Assembly (NCBI GenBank): GCA_944326475.1
Contig: CALVEC010000001.1
Coordinates: forward strand, 105,985-169,984
Reading direction: 5' to 3'
DNA length: 64,000 nt
Source of the DNA: Candidatus Gastranaerophilales bacterium
Lineage (GTDB): Bacteria; Cyanobacteriota; Vampirovibrionia; Gastranaerophilales; Gastranaerophilaceae
The translations under genes and the position numbers were made by a program. The notes under the pieces were generated by a model. It was given only the letters and a program-made list of their open reading frames with translations. It made no database searches and was not told the DNA's origin. Position 1 is the stretch's first letter. Each line of letters starts with the position of its first letter. Positions 56,291 to 63,835 of the stretch are shown piece by piece.

Positions 56291-56647
56291 GTGTCTTGGA
56301 TTTTCTTCTCGCTCGCTGCTGTCGCAGACTACGCTGCGCTGCCGTCTGCTTCGTTTACGGATTATTCTGCTCTCTACGCTCCTGACGTTCGTTACAAAAT
56401 CCTTTGGATTTTTGTCACTCACTACGGAGCTCGAGACGTTACGGGCTCGCTCGCCCTTTGGGCTCGACTCCGCCCTACAGAAAATCCGGCTCCCCGGGCT
56501 GGGTTCACTTCGTTCACACGGCGCCCCGTCCGTGTCACTATTTACTGTCATTTGCAGATTCCGTTGAATTACACTCAGCCGTGACGCCATTTTTCAGGCT
56601 TCGCCTCAGCTCAGCCGAAAAAGAAGGCAAATCCGCTTCAGCATGAC
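56291..56647 (+). repeat. ~355-bp repeat, copy 1
   Basis: From TCTTGGATTTTCTTCTCGCT to GCAAATCCGCTTCAGCATGA. Richer in G+C than its surroundings. An inverted copy lies at 60846-61196 and a direct copy at 62591-62948, nearly identical. Short ORFs on both strands inside it are repeat by-products. Confidence 0.8.
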
Positions 56648-56950
56648 GTACTATTTTATTTTTCTATTTCACGCATGTAGCTACCCCGCCGACCTTTGCA
56701 TAGCGAATTACAGAAAGTTAATTAAACAACGATTAGTCTCATCTGTCTGAGCAGCCCGTAGTTATTTTCAAGGTCTTTAATTTGTTTATGATTTTTCGCG
56801 CAAATATGGGCTGCGAGTTATGAGACTCGGGTTTGATTTACTTTCTGTATGAGCGGAGCAGTAGGTCGGCAAATTTCTTCGGCTCCACCTATTCTTTTTA
56901 AAAGAATGGGTGGAACATATAGCTATAATCGTATTTTTTAGCTTTTAACT
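56648..56950 (-). repeat. ~300-bp nested inverted-repeat element, copy C
   Basis: Reverse orientation relative to A and B. All three pairs of arms are present, and the outer hairpin is CCACCTATTCTTTT / AAAAGAATGGGTGG. Confidence 0.75.
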
Positions 56951-56959
56951 TAATTCCGC

Positions 56960-57042
56960 GTTTTGCGCTGAACGCCGCACCGGTAAGATGCTGAACATGG
57001 AAATATTGAAGCGGACACAAACGCCCGGCGCTTCAGCATGAC
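56960..57042 (-). repeat. ~85-bp GCTGAAGC repeat
   Basis: Reverse copy abutting element copy C, ending GCGCTTCAGCATGACG. Confidence 0.6.
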
Positions 57043-57189
57043 GTACTATTTTATTTTTCTATTTCACGCATGTAGCAACACCGCCGATCTTTGCAACGCA
57101 CCGTATGCTGCGGCGTTTGGCGCTGCGGGCGGCTCTGCAGAGGAAGAAACAAATTACAAAAACAAATTGCGCAAAAAGAAAGGACAAAT

Positions 57190-57558
57190 ATGGTTAATGA
57201 TTTATTAAACAAACCAGTTGAGCTTACAATATGCAAAAACACTATGAAACTGGAATACAATCATCTTGCTTACGCAGAACTTGAAAACAGAATCGGAAAA
57301 AATATTTTTTATATTTACGACGCACTCATTGTCAATGACACTCTCAAAATTGACGATATGATTGAGGTTATGTGCTGCGGGTTGATGAAACACCACACCG
57401 AAAAAGAGATTGAGGACGCAAGAAATGCGTTCAAAGCCGATGTGTCTTTGCTTATGCAGAACCGACCCGCAATAGTCTCCGCATACCTGAACCCGCTTAT
57501 GCCGTCTAAAATATCGACTGTAAAAAAAACCGGAAAAAAAAAGCCCCGGACAAAGTAA
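57190..57558 (+). CDS. Phage tail assembly chaperone (gpG-like, zero frame)
   Basis: 122 residues from the ATG at 57190 with AAAGGA upstream; an open frame back to 57091 has no support. The protein is small and helical (NDTLKIDDMIEVMCCGLMKH, a YAELENRIGKN segment) and ends with a basic KKTGKKKPRTK. At its 3' end is the A AAA AAG slippery site, and the -1 frame continues for 75 codons. This is the arrangement of tail assembly chaperone pairs such as lambda gpG/gpGT. It is followed by a tail-completion-like gene and the tail tube gene. Confidence 0.65.
   Translation: MVNDLLNKPVELTICKNTMKLEYNHLAYAELENRIGKNIFYIYDALIVNDTLKIDDMIEVMCCGLMKHHTEKEIEDARNAFKADVSLLMQNRPAIVSAYLNPLMPSKISTVKKTGKKKPRTK
57534..57543 (+). 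promoter_or_regulatory. -1 programmed ribosomal frameshift site
   Basis: Nine A followed by G. In the zero frame the codons AAA (57538) and AAG (57541) follow an A, giving A AAA AAG, the strongest known bacterial slippery heptamer (as in dnaX). It lies 15 bases before the zero-frame stop. Confidence 0.7.
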
Positions 57559-57767
57559 CCCCTGAATATGACTGGGGGTTTGTTTACACGACAGCCAGAA
57601 GCATTTTGGGCTGGTCAGACGCAGAATTTTGGGAAGCCACGCCGAAAAAATATTTCACTGTACTCTCTAAATACGGTGAAATCAGCAAAACTTTCTCTCC
57701 AAACCCCGCACCGCTTGTCGGCGACAGCGCAATCAATGCGCTTAAAGGGATTGCTGCAAGGCTGTAA
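57543..57767 (+). CDS. Frameshift extension of the tail chaperone (gpT-like)
   Basis: This frame is open from 57510 to 57767 and has no ATG or ribosome site, so it fits expression only as a fusion from 57190. The product adds APDKVTPEYDWGFVYTTARS and then ILGWSDAEFWEATPKKYFTV. GWSDAEFWEATP resembles the short (L)G(W/L)SPAEFW-x-x-T-P motif of phage and GTA tail chaperones. The fused protein would be 192 residues. Confidence 0.65.
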   Translation, partial: APDKVTPEYDWGFVYTTARSILGWSDAEFWEATPKKYFTVLSKYGEISKTFSPNPAPLVGDSAINALKGIAARL

Positions 57768-57809
57768 AAAACTATTTCCCCGATTTAAAGACAACAAAAT
57801 GAGGTAAAC

Positions 57810-58178
57810 ATGATACTTGAAGACTTAAAAAAACATATAGACAGCAGTGTCGGCGACACAAAGGTCTACCTTAACTACGATTCGTCCGCAAAACGCGATG
57901 ATGTTGTGCTATTGTGGCAAAACGCCAGCACGGTTTCAGACGTCGGTGAAAAAGCTTCTGTCCGTGTGATTGTAAAATGCAGGCTCATGGAGGATGCAAT
58001 GCGCCTTTCTAACGAGTTGTTTAATGCATTTTACCCCGCAAAACAATACCAGCAGCTTATGAACATTAACGGCACACTAATGTACATAACAGCAAGCGGC
58101 GTTCCGTTTTACACAAGCTGTGACGAAAGCGGCAGGCACTGCTACGTATTTGACCTTAATATAACATGCGGGCGCTGA
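57810..58178 (+). CDS. Phage tail-completion/minor capsid-like protein
   Basis: 122 residues with GAGG upstream of the ATG. Size, an early two-helix region, VRVIVKCRLMEDAMRLSNEL, and a beta-rich end (YVFDLNITC) fit the small tail terminator/minor capsid family that precedes the tail tube gene in siphoviruses. Assignment rests on size and neighbours more than on motifs. Confidence 0.5.
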   Translation: MILEDLKKHIDSSVGDTKVYLNYDSSAKRDDVVLLWQNASTVSDVGEKASVRVIVKCRLMEDAMRLSNELFNAFYPAKQYQQLMNINGTLMYITASGVPFYTSCDESGRHCYVFDLNITCGR

Positions 58179-58311
58179 TTGCCGCCGGACACGGGAGAAA
58201 ATGCCCTGCGGGCGCTGATTACCTCCCGCTGTATTTATTGCACAGAGCCGTACGACGCAATAGGGAGCGGCTCAGACATATTACCGATTACCAAAAAAGA
58301 AAGGATTAATT

Positions 58312-58908
58312 ATGACAATTTCACACAAAACAGCACTCCTTGGTGTAGATGACCTCAAAATCTTCCCGGTAACTAACGACACAGCCGACTCCTACACTGT
58401 CTCTGCCGGCATTGATGTGCCCGGTGTGAGACAGATTTCTTTGACATTTGAGATTGACCAAAAGGAGTTGACCGGCGACGAAAAGACGCTCGCTGTCTCA
58501 TCTAAAATCAAATCCGTTACCTTTAACTCAGAATATGCAGAGCTTAGCCTCGACGTTCTCGCTGCACTCTCCGGCGGAAGCGTCTCCACAAGCGGTTCCG
58601 CAGACACAGAGTCTGCGACCTTCAGTTTCTCTGACGGCGACTTGCCAAAATACTTCCAGCTTCAAGCAAAAATCAACGGCACGGACAGCATTGTCGGCGG
58701 GGATTGCCATATCATTCTCTATAAATGCAAAGCATCTGCTATACCGATTAACGGCGTGCAAAACGACTTTGCGACCTACACCTTTGACGGAAAAGGCGTG
58801 TTTACCGAGTACAAATTCGGGTCAACCTCGCCTAAGGCAAAGCTTTTGGACATAAATTTCAATGCAAAAGCAAAAGAACTCAGCGCCGTAACTTCTCCGG
58901 AAGCGTAA
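58312..58908 (+). CDS. Phage major tail tube-like protein
   Basis: 198 residues with AAAGGATTAATT upstream. Beta-rich, with LTFEIDQKELTGDEKTLAV, SKIKSVTFNSEYAELSLDVL and LLDINFNAKAKELSAV, the pattern of siphovirus/GTA-type tail tube proteins. It would polymerise into the tail tube. No tape-measure, capsid, portal or terminase gene follows in the window; a repeat and a broken array copy come instead. Confidence 0.6.
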   Translation: MTISHKTALLGVDDLKIFPVTNDTADSYTVSAGIDVPGVRQISLTFEIDQKELTGDEKTLAVSSKIKSVTFNSEYAELSLDVLAALSGGSVSTSGSADTESATFSFSDGDLPKYFQLQAKINGTDSIVGGDCHIILYKCKASAIPINGVQNDFATYTFDGKGVFTEYKFGSTSPKAKLLDINFNAKAKELSAVTSPEA

Positions 58909-58976
58909 AAAACCGGCATATCCCCTCTCTTTGTGAGAGGGGATTGGGGTGAGGCTATAGAATTTCCTCGCCCTTT

Positions 58977-59053
58977 GGGGAGCGAATAAAATACAGCCCA
59001 CTCTTTGGAGAAGAAGGATACTATCGTATTTTTTAAATACATAATACTTACGT
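58977..59053 (+). repeat. ~78-bp direct repeat, copy 2
   Basis: Counterpart of 53588-53665, with a few substitutions. It is followed, as there, by the ATTCCG/GGGAAT-type palindrome and an array promoter. Confidence 0.65.
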
Positions 59054-59149
59054 CATCCTGAACTTGTTTCAGCATGACGGATAGCAAAAGATTCCGCTGG
59101 CATGCTTGCACGACGGAATACAGCATAAAAAACATGATATAATACAAAA

Positions 59150-59222
59150 ATGAAAAATTATACAACCGGAAATTTAATATAAATTCTTTTGATATAACTT
59201 CTAAACATTCCTATGTTTATTG
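59150..59222 (+). pseudogene. Remnant of an array gene
   Basis: It has an intact promoter (TGATATAAT at 59135-59143) and ATG. After ATGAAAAA the sequence jumps straight to TACAACCGGAAATTTAATA and later AAACATTCCTATGTTTA, which match the second half of array gene 2 (near 54975-55040). A stop follows after ten codons. About 350 bases, including the signal peptide and constant part, have been lost. Confidence 0.65.
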
Positions 59223-59321
59223 CCATAAAGTTAAACAAACATCGAAAAGCTCATCCAACTTGGATATACAAAATACGTTTTTAGCTATAACACAATAAAA
59301 AAAATGGGTTAAAATATATTT

Positions 59322-59828
59322 ATGAAGAAAATGCTTATTTTAATATTATTTATATTGGTTTCTTCAGGTTGTACTAAAGTACGGGAAAATCAGATTGTTA
59401 CAGAGCCACGGCATTTCTCTTGTGAAGAATGCTGCAGGGAACACCTTGTTGTTAAAGAAACTGAAATACCTGAACCAGACAAACACCCTATTGATATAGA
59501 AGAAGAAAAATGCATAAACATAGCTAATACTTCTAATATTGAAATGGGTAATTGTGCACTTAAAGCGACAGAGGCTTGGTTTAAAGAAATTGACAAAAAC
59601 TTAATGACTTTAAAACAAATATTACCTTCTGACAAGTATGCAAAAATAGCTAATTCACAGAAAAAATGGGAAAGTTATATAAAATCCGAATTTGATGTCA
59701 ACGAAAATATAATTTTTTATAAGACAGGAACAATATACTATACTATGAGTGCAGGTCAAAAAGCATATATCGTAAAAGAACGAGCCTTGTTACTAAAAAG
59801 CTATATACAATATGTAAACGAACCATAA
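59322..59828 (+). CDS. LprI-like (DUF1311) lipoprotein
   Basis: 168 residues. The signal ends in a lipobox, VSSGC, so it should be lipid-anchored. The C-terminal domain has paired cysteines (EKCINIAN, MGNCALKATEAWFKEIDKNL) and QKKWESYIKSEFD, the plan of the LprI/DUF1311 domain. LprI of Mycobacterium was reported to inhibit lysozyme. The next gene encodes a lysozyme, so an inhibitor role is plausible but inferred. TAAAAT lies six bases before the ATG, another possibly leaderless start. Codon use is A+T-richer than the core genes. Confidence 0.65.
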   Translation: MKKMLILILFILVSSGCTKVRENQIVTEPRHFSCEECCREHLVVKETEIPEPDKHPIDIEEEKCINIANTSNIEMGNCALKATEAWFKEIDKNLMTLKQILPSDKYAKIANSQKKWESYIKSEFDVNENIIFYKTGTIYYTMSAGQKAYIVKERALLLKSYIQYVNEP

Positions 59829-59891
59829 TTTTTCATAATTTATTTTAACCTTTCTGTTTAGTGAAAACGTATTCCGGAAAGGAGAAACAAA

Positions 59892-60704
59892 ATGTATGAT
59901 AAAAAATTCTATACTTTACTTGATTATGTATTTGCAGATGAAGGCGGTTTTAGCAATCACAAAAATGACAGAGGAGGACGCACTAATTTCGGCATAACAC
60001 AAACTGCAATGAATGAATACACAAGAAAAAGAAACTTACCTCATAAAGATGTCAAAGATATTACAAAAGATGAGGCAGCTAAAATTTATTATGAAGACTA
60101 TTATTTAAAATCAGGTGCTGACAAACAAAATGATATTCGAGATGCATATATTTTGTTTGATACAGCAGTAAATTTTTATCCAACAACCGCTAAAAATATG
60201 TTTAAACAAGCAAACGGTAATTTTTACAATATGCTCGATATTAGACTTAAACAACATCTTAAAGAAGTCAAAGATAACCCAACACAAGAGGTTTTCAAAC
60301 AAGGTTGGATAAATAGAGTTAAAAGAATTGAAAAACGAGCGGATGAACTCATAAAAAATCCTGCTTTCAGACCTTCATATGCGGACACAGAAACTCCTTT
60401 TGATGATGATTATGCCGGAGGTCTAAAAAAGCTAGACAACATTTCCGACCCAAAAGAGAAACAAAGTTTAAAAAACAAATATCAGTATTTGCTAAACAAA
60501 AATGGTACTACGACAGGCTATGCAGCTAATAATAAACCTGATATAGACACAAGAACCCCGAGTCAAAAACTTGATGACGAAATCAGGGAAAAGTACAAGC
60601 GAATGAAAAATCAAAGACTCGAAAGAGTATTCGGAAAATCAAACAATTTATCAGGCAAAGGGCGATGGGTTACAATAAAAGGAAATCACGTTTATATAGA
60701 TTGA
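59892..60704 (+). CDS. GH108 N-acetylmuramidase (phage-type lysozyme)
   Basis: 270 residues. The N-terminal catalytic domain has the family signature DEGGFSNHKNDRGGRTNFGI, with Glu17 as the expected acid. A peptidoglycan-binding-3-like segment (AYILFDTAVNFYP, ~75-150) follows, then a ~120-residue lysine-rich tail of unknown role. There is no signal peptide, as expected for an endolysin released through a holin or used on a tail. GGAAAGGAGAAAC precedes the ATG. No holin is visible. Confidence 0.85.
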   Translation: MYDKKFYTLLDYVFADEGGFSNHKNDRGGRTNFGITQTAMNEYTRKRNLPHKDVKDITKDEAAKIYYEDYYLKSGADKQNDIRDAYILFDTAVNFYPTTAKNMFKQANGNFYNMLDIRLKQHLKEVKDNPTQEVFKQGWINRVKRIEKRADELIKNPAFRPSYADTETPFDDDYAGGLKKLDNISDPKEKQSLKNKYQYLLNKNGTTTGYAANNKPDIDTRTPSQKLDDEIREKYKRMKNQRLERVFGKSNNLSGKGRWVTIKGNHVYID

Positions 60705-60845
60705 TTTTAATAAATCAGAATGCGTCGTTTTACGCACCAGCAAGAACCTCGCCGGATATCAGGCAACCAACATGACGTCATCCTGAGGCGGATTTTTGTA
60801 TTGGGGGTCAAGAACGTATATTTTCACATATAATGGTGTGTCATC

Positions 60846-61196
60846 CTGAAGCGGATTTGCCTTCTTTTTCGGCTGAGCTGAGGCGAAGCCTGAAAAATGG
60901 CGTCACGGCTGAGTGTAATTCAACGGAATCTGCAAATGACAGTAAATAGTGACACGGACGGGGCGCCGTGTGAACGAAGTGAACCCAGCCCGGGGAGCCG
61001 GATTTTCTGTAGGGCGGAGTCGAGCCCAAAGGGCGAGCGAGCCCGTAACGTCTCAAGCTCCGTAGTGAGTGACAAAAATCCAAAGGATTTTGTAACGAAC
61101 GTCAGGAGCGTAGAGAGCAGAATAATCCGTAAACGAAGCAGACGGCAGCGCAGCGTAGTCTGCGACAGCAGCGAGCGAGAAGAAAATCCAAGACGT
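60846..61196 (-). repeat. ~355-bp repeat, copy 2 (inverted)
   Basis: Reverse complement of copy 1 (56291-56647), nearly identical by eye. With copy 1 it brackets the phage-gene block. Confidence 0.8.
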
Positions 61197-61213
61197 GTGT
61201 GTTCAGGATCTTA

Positions 61214-61306
61214 TACACTTCGCGTTTTGCGCTGAACGCCGCACCGGTAAGATGCTGAACATGGAGATATTGAAGCGGACACAAACGCCGGTCGCTTCAG
61301 CATGAC
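61214..61306 (-). repeat. ~85-bp GCTGAAGC repeat
   Basis: Reverse copy between the 355-bp repeat and element copy D. Confidence 0.55.
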
Positions 61307-61311
61307 AGTTT

Positions 61312-61603
61312 GTTTCTATTTCACGCATGTAGCTACCCCGCCGACCTTTGCATAGCGAATTACAGAAAGTTAATTAAACAACGATTAGTCTCATCTGTCT
61401 GAGCAGCCCGTAGTTATTTTCAAGGTCTTTAATTTGTTTATGATTTTTCGCGCAAATATGGGCTGCGAGTTATGAGACTCGGGTTTGATTTACTTTCTGT
61501 ATGAGCGGAGCAGTAGGTCGGCAAATTTCTTCGGCTCCACCTATTCTTTTTAAAAGAATGGGTGGAACATATAGCTATAATCGTATTTTTTAGCTTTTAA
61601 CTT
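61312..61603 (-). repeat. ~300-bp nested inverted-repeat element, copy D
   Basis: Nearly identical to copy C and in the same orientation. A and B are the opposite way round. Confidence 0.75.
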
Positions 61604-61611
61604 AATTCCGC

Positions 61612-61694
61612 GTTTTGCGCTGAACGCCGCACCGGTAAGATGCTGAACATGGAGATATTGAAGCGGGCACAAACGCCGGTCGCTTCAGCATGAC
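61612..61694 (-). repeat. ~85-bp GCTGAAGC repeat
   Basis: Reverse copy directly before the promoter module of array gene 4. Confidence 0.55.
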
Positions 61695-61765
61695 GGATAG
61701 CAAAAGATTCCGCAGGCATACCTGCCCGCGGGAATGCAGCATAAAAAACATGATATAATACAAAA

Positions 61766-62278
61766 ATGAAAAAAGTATTTGTTATTCTGTTTTTACTCAT
61801 CGGGCTTTGTGCACAGGGGGTTGTGCTCAAAGGCGGGGTGCACTACACGGTTGAAAGCGCCCGCGAAGAAGCATTTTCGCGCGTCAAGTACAAAATCTCC
61901 ATGGACGAGCACAAAAAATACCTCAAAGACCCCGGATTCTCACTCGACAAAAACGGCAAACCAAAAATAAGAACGTTCGGACGGGATGTTACGTTTTTTG
62001 ACAGCGGAAAATATTCAATAACAAAGGGTGTGTACAATTATTACTACAACTCAAGTAACGGATTACTGGAAGAAATAGAATATATACCGTACATGCGCAG
62101 CTTCCCAAATTACACTGCAAAATATGATGTTACAGGCAAACTCGTTAGTGTCTTTTTTAACATAAGCAACAATGAAACATTCGTATACGATCATAATGGT
62201 AAATACAACGGGCGTTGGATTGACGAACTTTTTTATGACGATAAAGGCATAGTTTCGGGTAAACGAATAAATAAATGA
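61766..62278 (+). CDS. Array protein 4: constant N-terminus, variable C-terminus
   Basis: 170 residues. Same signal and constant part. The variable part (DSGKYSITKGVYNYYYNSSN ... NYTAKYDVTGKLVSVFFN ... GRWIDELFYDDKGIVSG) is clearly closest to that of copy 5, less so to copies 1-3. Extended -10 at 61751-61759. Confidence 0.7.
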   Translation: MKKVFVILFLLIGLCAQGVVLKGGVHYTVESAREEAFSRVKYKISMDEHKKYLKDPGFSLDKNGKPKIRTFGRDVTFFDSGKYSITKGVYNYYYNSSNGLLEEIEYIPYMRSFPNYTAKYDVTGKLVSVFFNISNNETFVYDHNGKYNGRWIDELFYDDKGIVSGKRINK

Positions 62279-62303
62279 TTTATTAATTGAGGAGATATTA
62301 TAA

Positions 62304-62480
62304 ATGACAAATGAAAAAAGACAGAAAAACAACACTTCCTGGTTCACTGAAAACTGGGAAGAAATCAGAAAAGAATTAATTAAAGATGTAGAGAAAGTTA
62401 ACAAACTAAAAAAAGAAGTCATGAAAATCTATCAAGAGCAAATTTCCTTCTCGGCGCAGATTTCTGCCGCAGTAGTTTAG
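62304..62480 (+). CDS. Partner ORF 4 (58 residues)
   Basis: GAGGAGATATTATAA precedes the ATG. The N-terminal ~33 residues differ from partners 1-3 and are shared with partner 5 (TSWFTENWEEIRKELIKDVE). The C-terminal KKEVMKIYQEQ to QISAAVV is the common end. Confidence 0.55.
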   Translation: MTNEKRQKNNTSWFTENWEEIRKELIKDVEKVNKLKKEVMKIYQEQISFSAQISAAVV

Positions 62481-62590
62481 TAAGCTGTGGTAAATTTTAA
62501 TTTAGCGCAACAAAAACTAACGTTCGTTAATTTTTAACGAATCTCGCAGATTGTTTTTACAATCAACGCTGGTACAGATGCTGAAACAAG

Positions 62591-62948
62591 TGTCTTGGAT
62601 TTTCTTCTCGCTCGCTGCTGTCGCAGACTACGCTGCGCTGCCGTCTGCTTCGTTTACGGATTATTCTGCTCTCTACGCTCCTGACGTTCGTTACAAAATC
62701 CTTTGGATTTTTGTCACTCACTACGGAGCTTGAGACGTTACGGGCTCGCTCGCCCTTTGGGCTCGACTCCGCCCTACAGAAAATCCGTCTCGCTCCCCGG
62801 GCTGGGTTCACTTCGTTCACACGGCGCCCGTCCGTGTCACTATTTACTGTCATTTGCAGATTCCGTTGAATTACACTCAGCCGTGACGCCATTTTTCAGG
62901 CTTCGCCTCAGCTCAGCCGAAAAAGAAGGCAAATCCGCTTCAGGATGA
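62591..62948 (+). repeat. ~355-bp repeat, copy 3
   Basis: Direct copy of 56291-56647, with a small difference near GTCTCGCTCCCCGG. It follows partner ORF 4 exactly as copy 1 follows partner ORF 3. Confidence 0.8.
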
Positions 62949-63110
62949 CAGAAGTTTTTTGCAAAAAATACGATTGTGGCTACATGCGTGAAATGGAAAA
63001 ATAAAATGATACGTCATCCTGAGCTTGTTTCAGCATGACGGATAGCCAAAGATTCCGCAGGCATACCTGCCCGCGGGAATGCAGCATAAAAAACATGATA
63101 TAATACAAAA

Positions 63111-63620
63111 ATGAAAAAAGTATTTGTTATTCTGTTTTTACTCATCGGGCTTTGTGCACAGGGGGTTGTGCTCAAAGGAGGGGTGCACTACACGGTTGAA
63201 AGCGCCCGCGAGGAAGCATTTTCGCGCGTCAAGTACAAAATCTCCATGGACGAGCACAAAAAATACCTCCAAGACCCCGGATTCTCACTCGACAAAAACG
63301 GCAAACCTAAAATAAGAACGTTCGGACGGGATGTTACGTTTTTTGACAGCGGTAAATATTCAATAGCAAAAGGGAAACACAATTACTACTATAATAAAAA
63401 AAATGGACAGTTAGAATATTTTGAATATGTGCCCTATAGATATAGTTTCCCAAATTATACCGCAAAATATGATATTAGTGGTGCACTTGTAACAGTTATA
63501 TTCAATGTAAGACCACATGAGTCATTTGTATATGACAGTGTTGGTAAATACTTGGGACGCTGGGTTGACGAACTTTTTTATGACGATAAAGGTATAGTTT
63601 CGGGTAAACGAGAAAAATAA
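63111..63620 (+). CDS. Array protein 5: constant N-terminus, variable C-terminus
   Basis: 169 residues. Constant part with one change (KYLQDPGFS). The variable end parallels copy 4: HNYYYNKKNGQLEYFEYVPY, NYTAKYDISGALVTVIFN, GRWVDELFYDDKGIVSGKR. Extended -10 at 63096-63104. Confidence 0.7.
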   Translation: MKKVFVILFLLIGLCAQGVVLKGGVHYTVESAREEAFSRVKYKISMDEHKKYLQDPGFSLDKNGKPKIRTFGRDVTFFDSGKYSIAKGKHNYYYNKKNGQLEYFEYVPYRYSFPNYTAKYDISGALVTVIFNVRPHESFVYDSVGKYLGRWVDELFYDDKGIVSGKREK

Positions 63621-63655
63621 TTAAAGTCTTAATAATAGTCAAGGAGAAATTATAC

Positions 63656-63802
63656 ATGACAAAAAATGTACATGATTCAAACACTTCCTGGTTCACTGAA
63701 AACTGGGAAGAAATCAGAAAAGAATTAATTAAAGATGTAGAGAAAGTTAACAAACGTATATTTTCACATATAATGGTGTGTCATCCTGAAGCGGCAAATT
63801 AG
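63656..63802 (+). CDS. Partner ORF 5, end replaced by a repeat (48 residues)
   Basis: AAGGAGAAATTATAC precedes the ATG. Residues 1-33 match partner 4 through DVEKVNK. The common C-terminus is then replaced by RIFSHIMVCHPEAAN, encoded by the CGTATATTTTCACATATAAT repeat also found at 60809. The conserved KKEVMKIYQEQ end is lost, so this partner may be non-functional. Confidence 0.5.
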   Translation: MTKNVHDSNTSWFTENWEEIRKELIKDVEKVNKRIFSHIMVCHPEAAN

Positions 63803-63835
63803 GAGCGCAGTGATAATCGTCTGTGTTCAGGATCT

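Larger units (their letters stand above)
56182..57189. other. Repeat-filled gene-free region
   Basis: Hairpins after partner ORF 3, the 355-bp repeat copy 1, element copy C, the 85-bp repeat (56960-57042), and a short right-end fragment of the 300-bp element (57043-57098). No credible gene before 57190. Confidence 0.7.
58909..59321. other. Gene-free stretch with a hairpin, a direct repeat and a broken array copy
   Basis: CCCCTCTC-TTTGT-GAGAGGGG (58925-58945) follows the tail tube gene and may terminate it. Copy 2 of the 78-bp repeat is at 58977-59053, and an array promoter with a deleted array gene is at 59135-59222. Confidence 0.6.
60705..61765. other. Repeat-filled gene-free region
   Basis: In order: a fragment CGTATATTTTCACATATAAT (60809, repeated at 63755), the inverted 355-bp repeat, the 85-bp repeat, element copy D, another 85-bp repeat and the array promoter module. 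No credible gene. Confidence 0.7.

Noticed and set aside
56264..56646. ORFs on both strands inside the 355-bp repeat (also at 60841-61235 and 62563-62948)
   Set aside because: They lie entirely within repeat sequence on opposite strands, have Arg/Ser-rich composition and no ribosome sites. The conservation is that of the repeat, not of codons.
57568..57807. A 79-codon + strand ORF downstream of the tail chaperone
   Set aside because: It is an out-of-phase reading of the frameshift extension; the -1 frame gives a far better protein and a slippery site.
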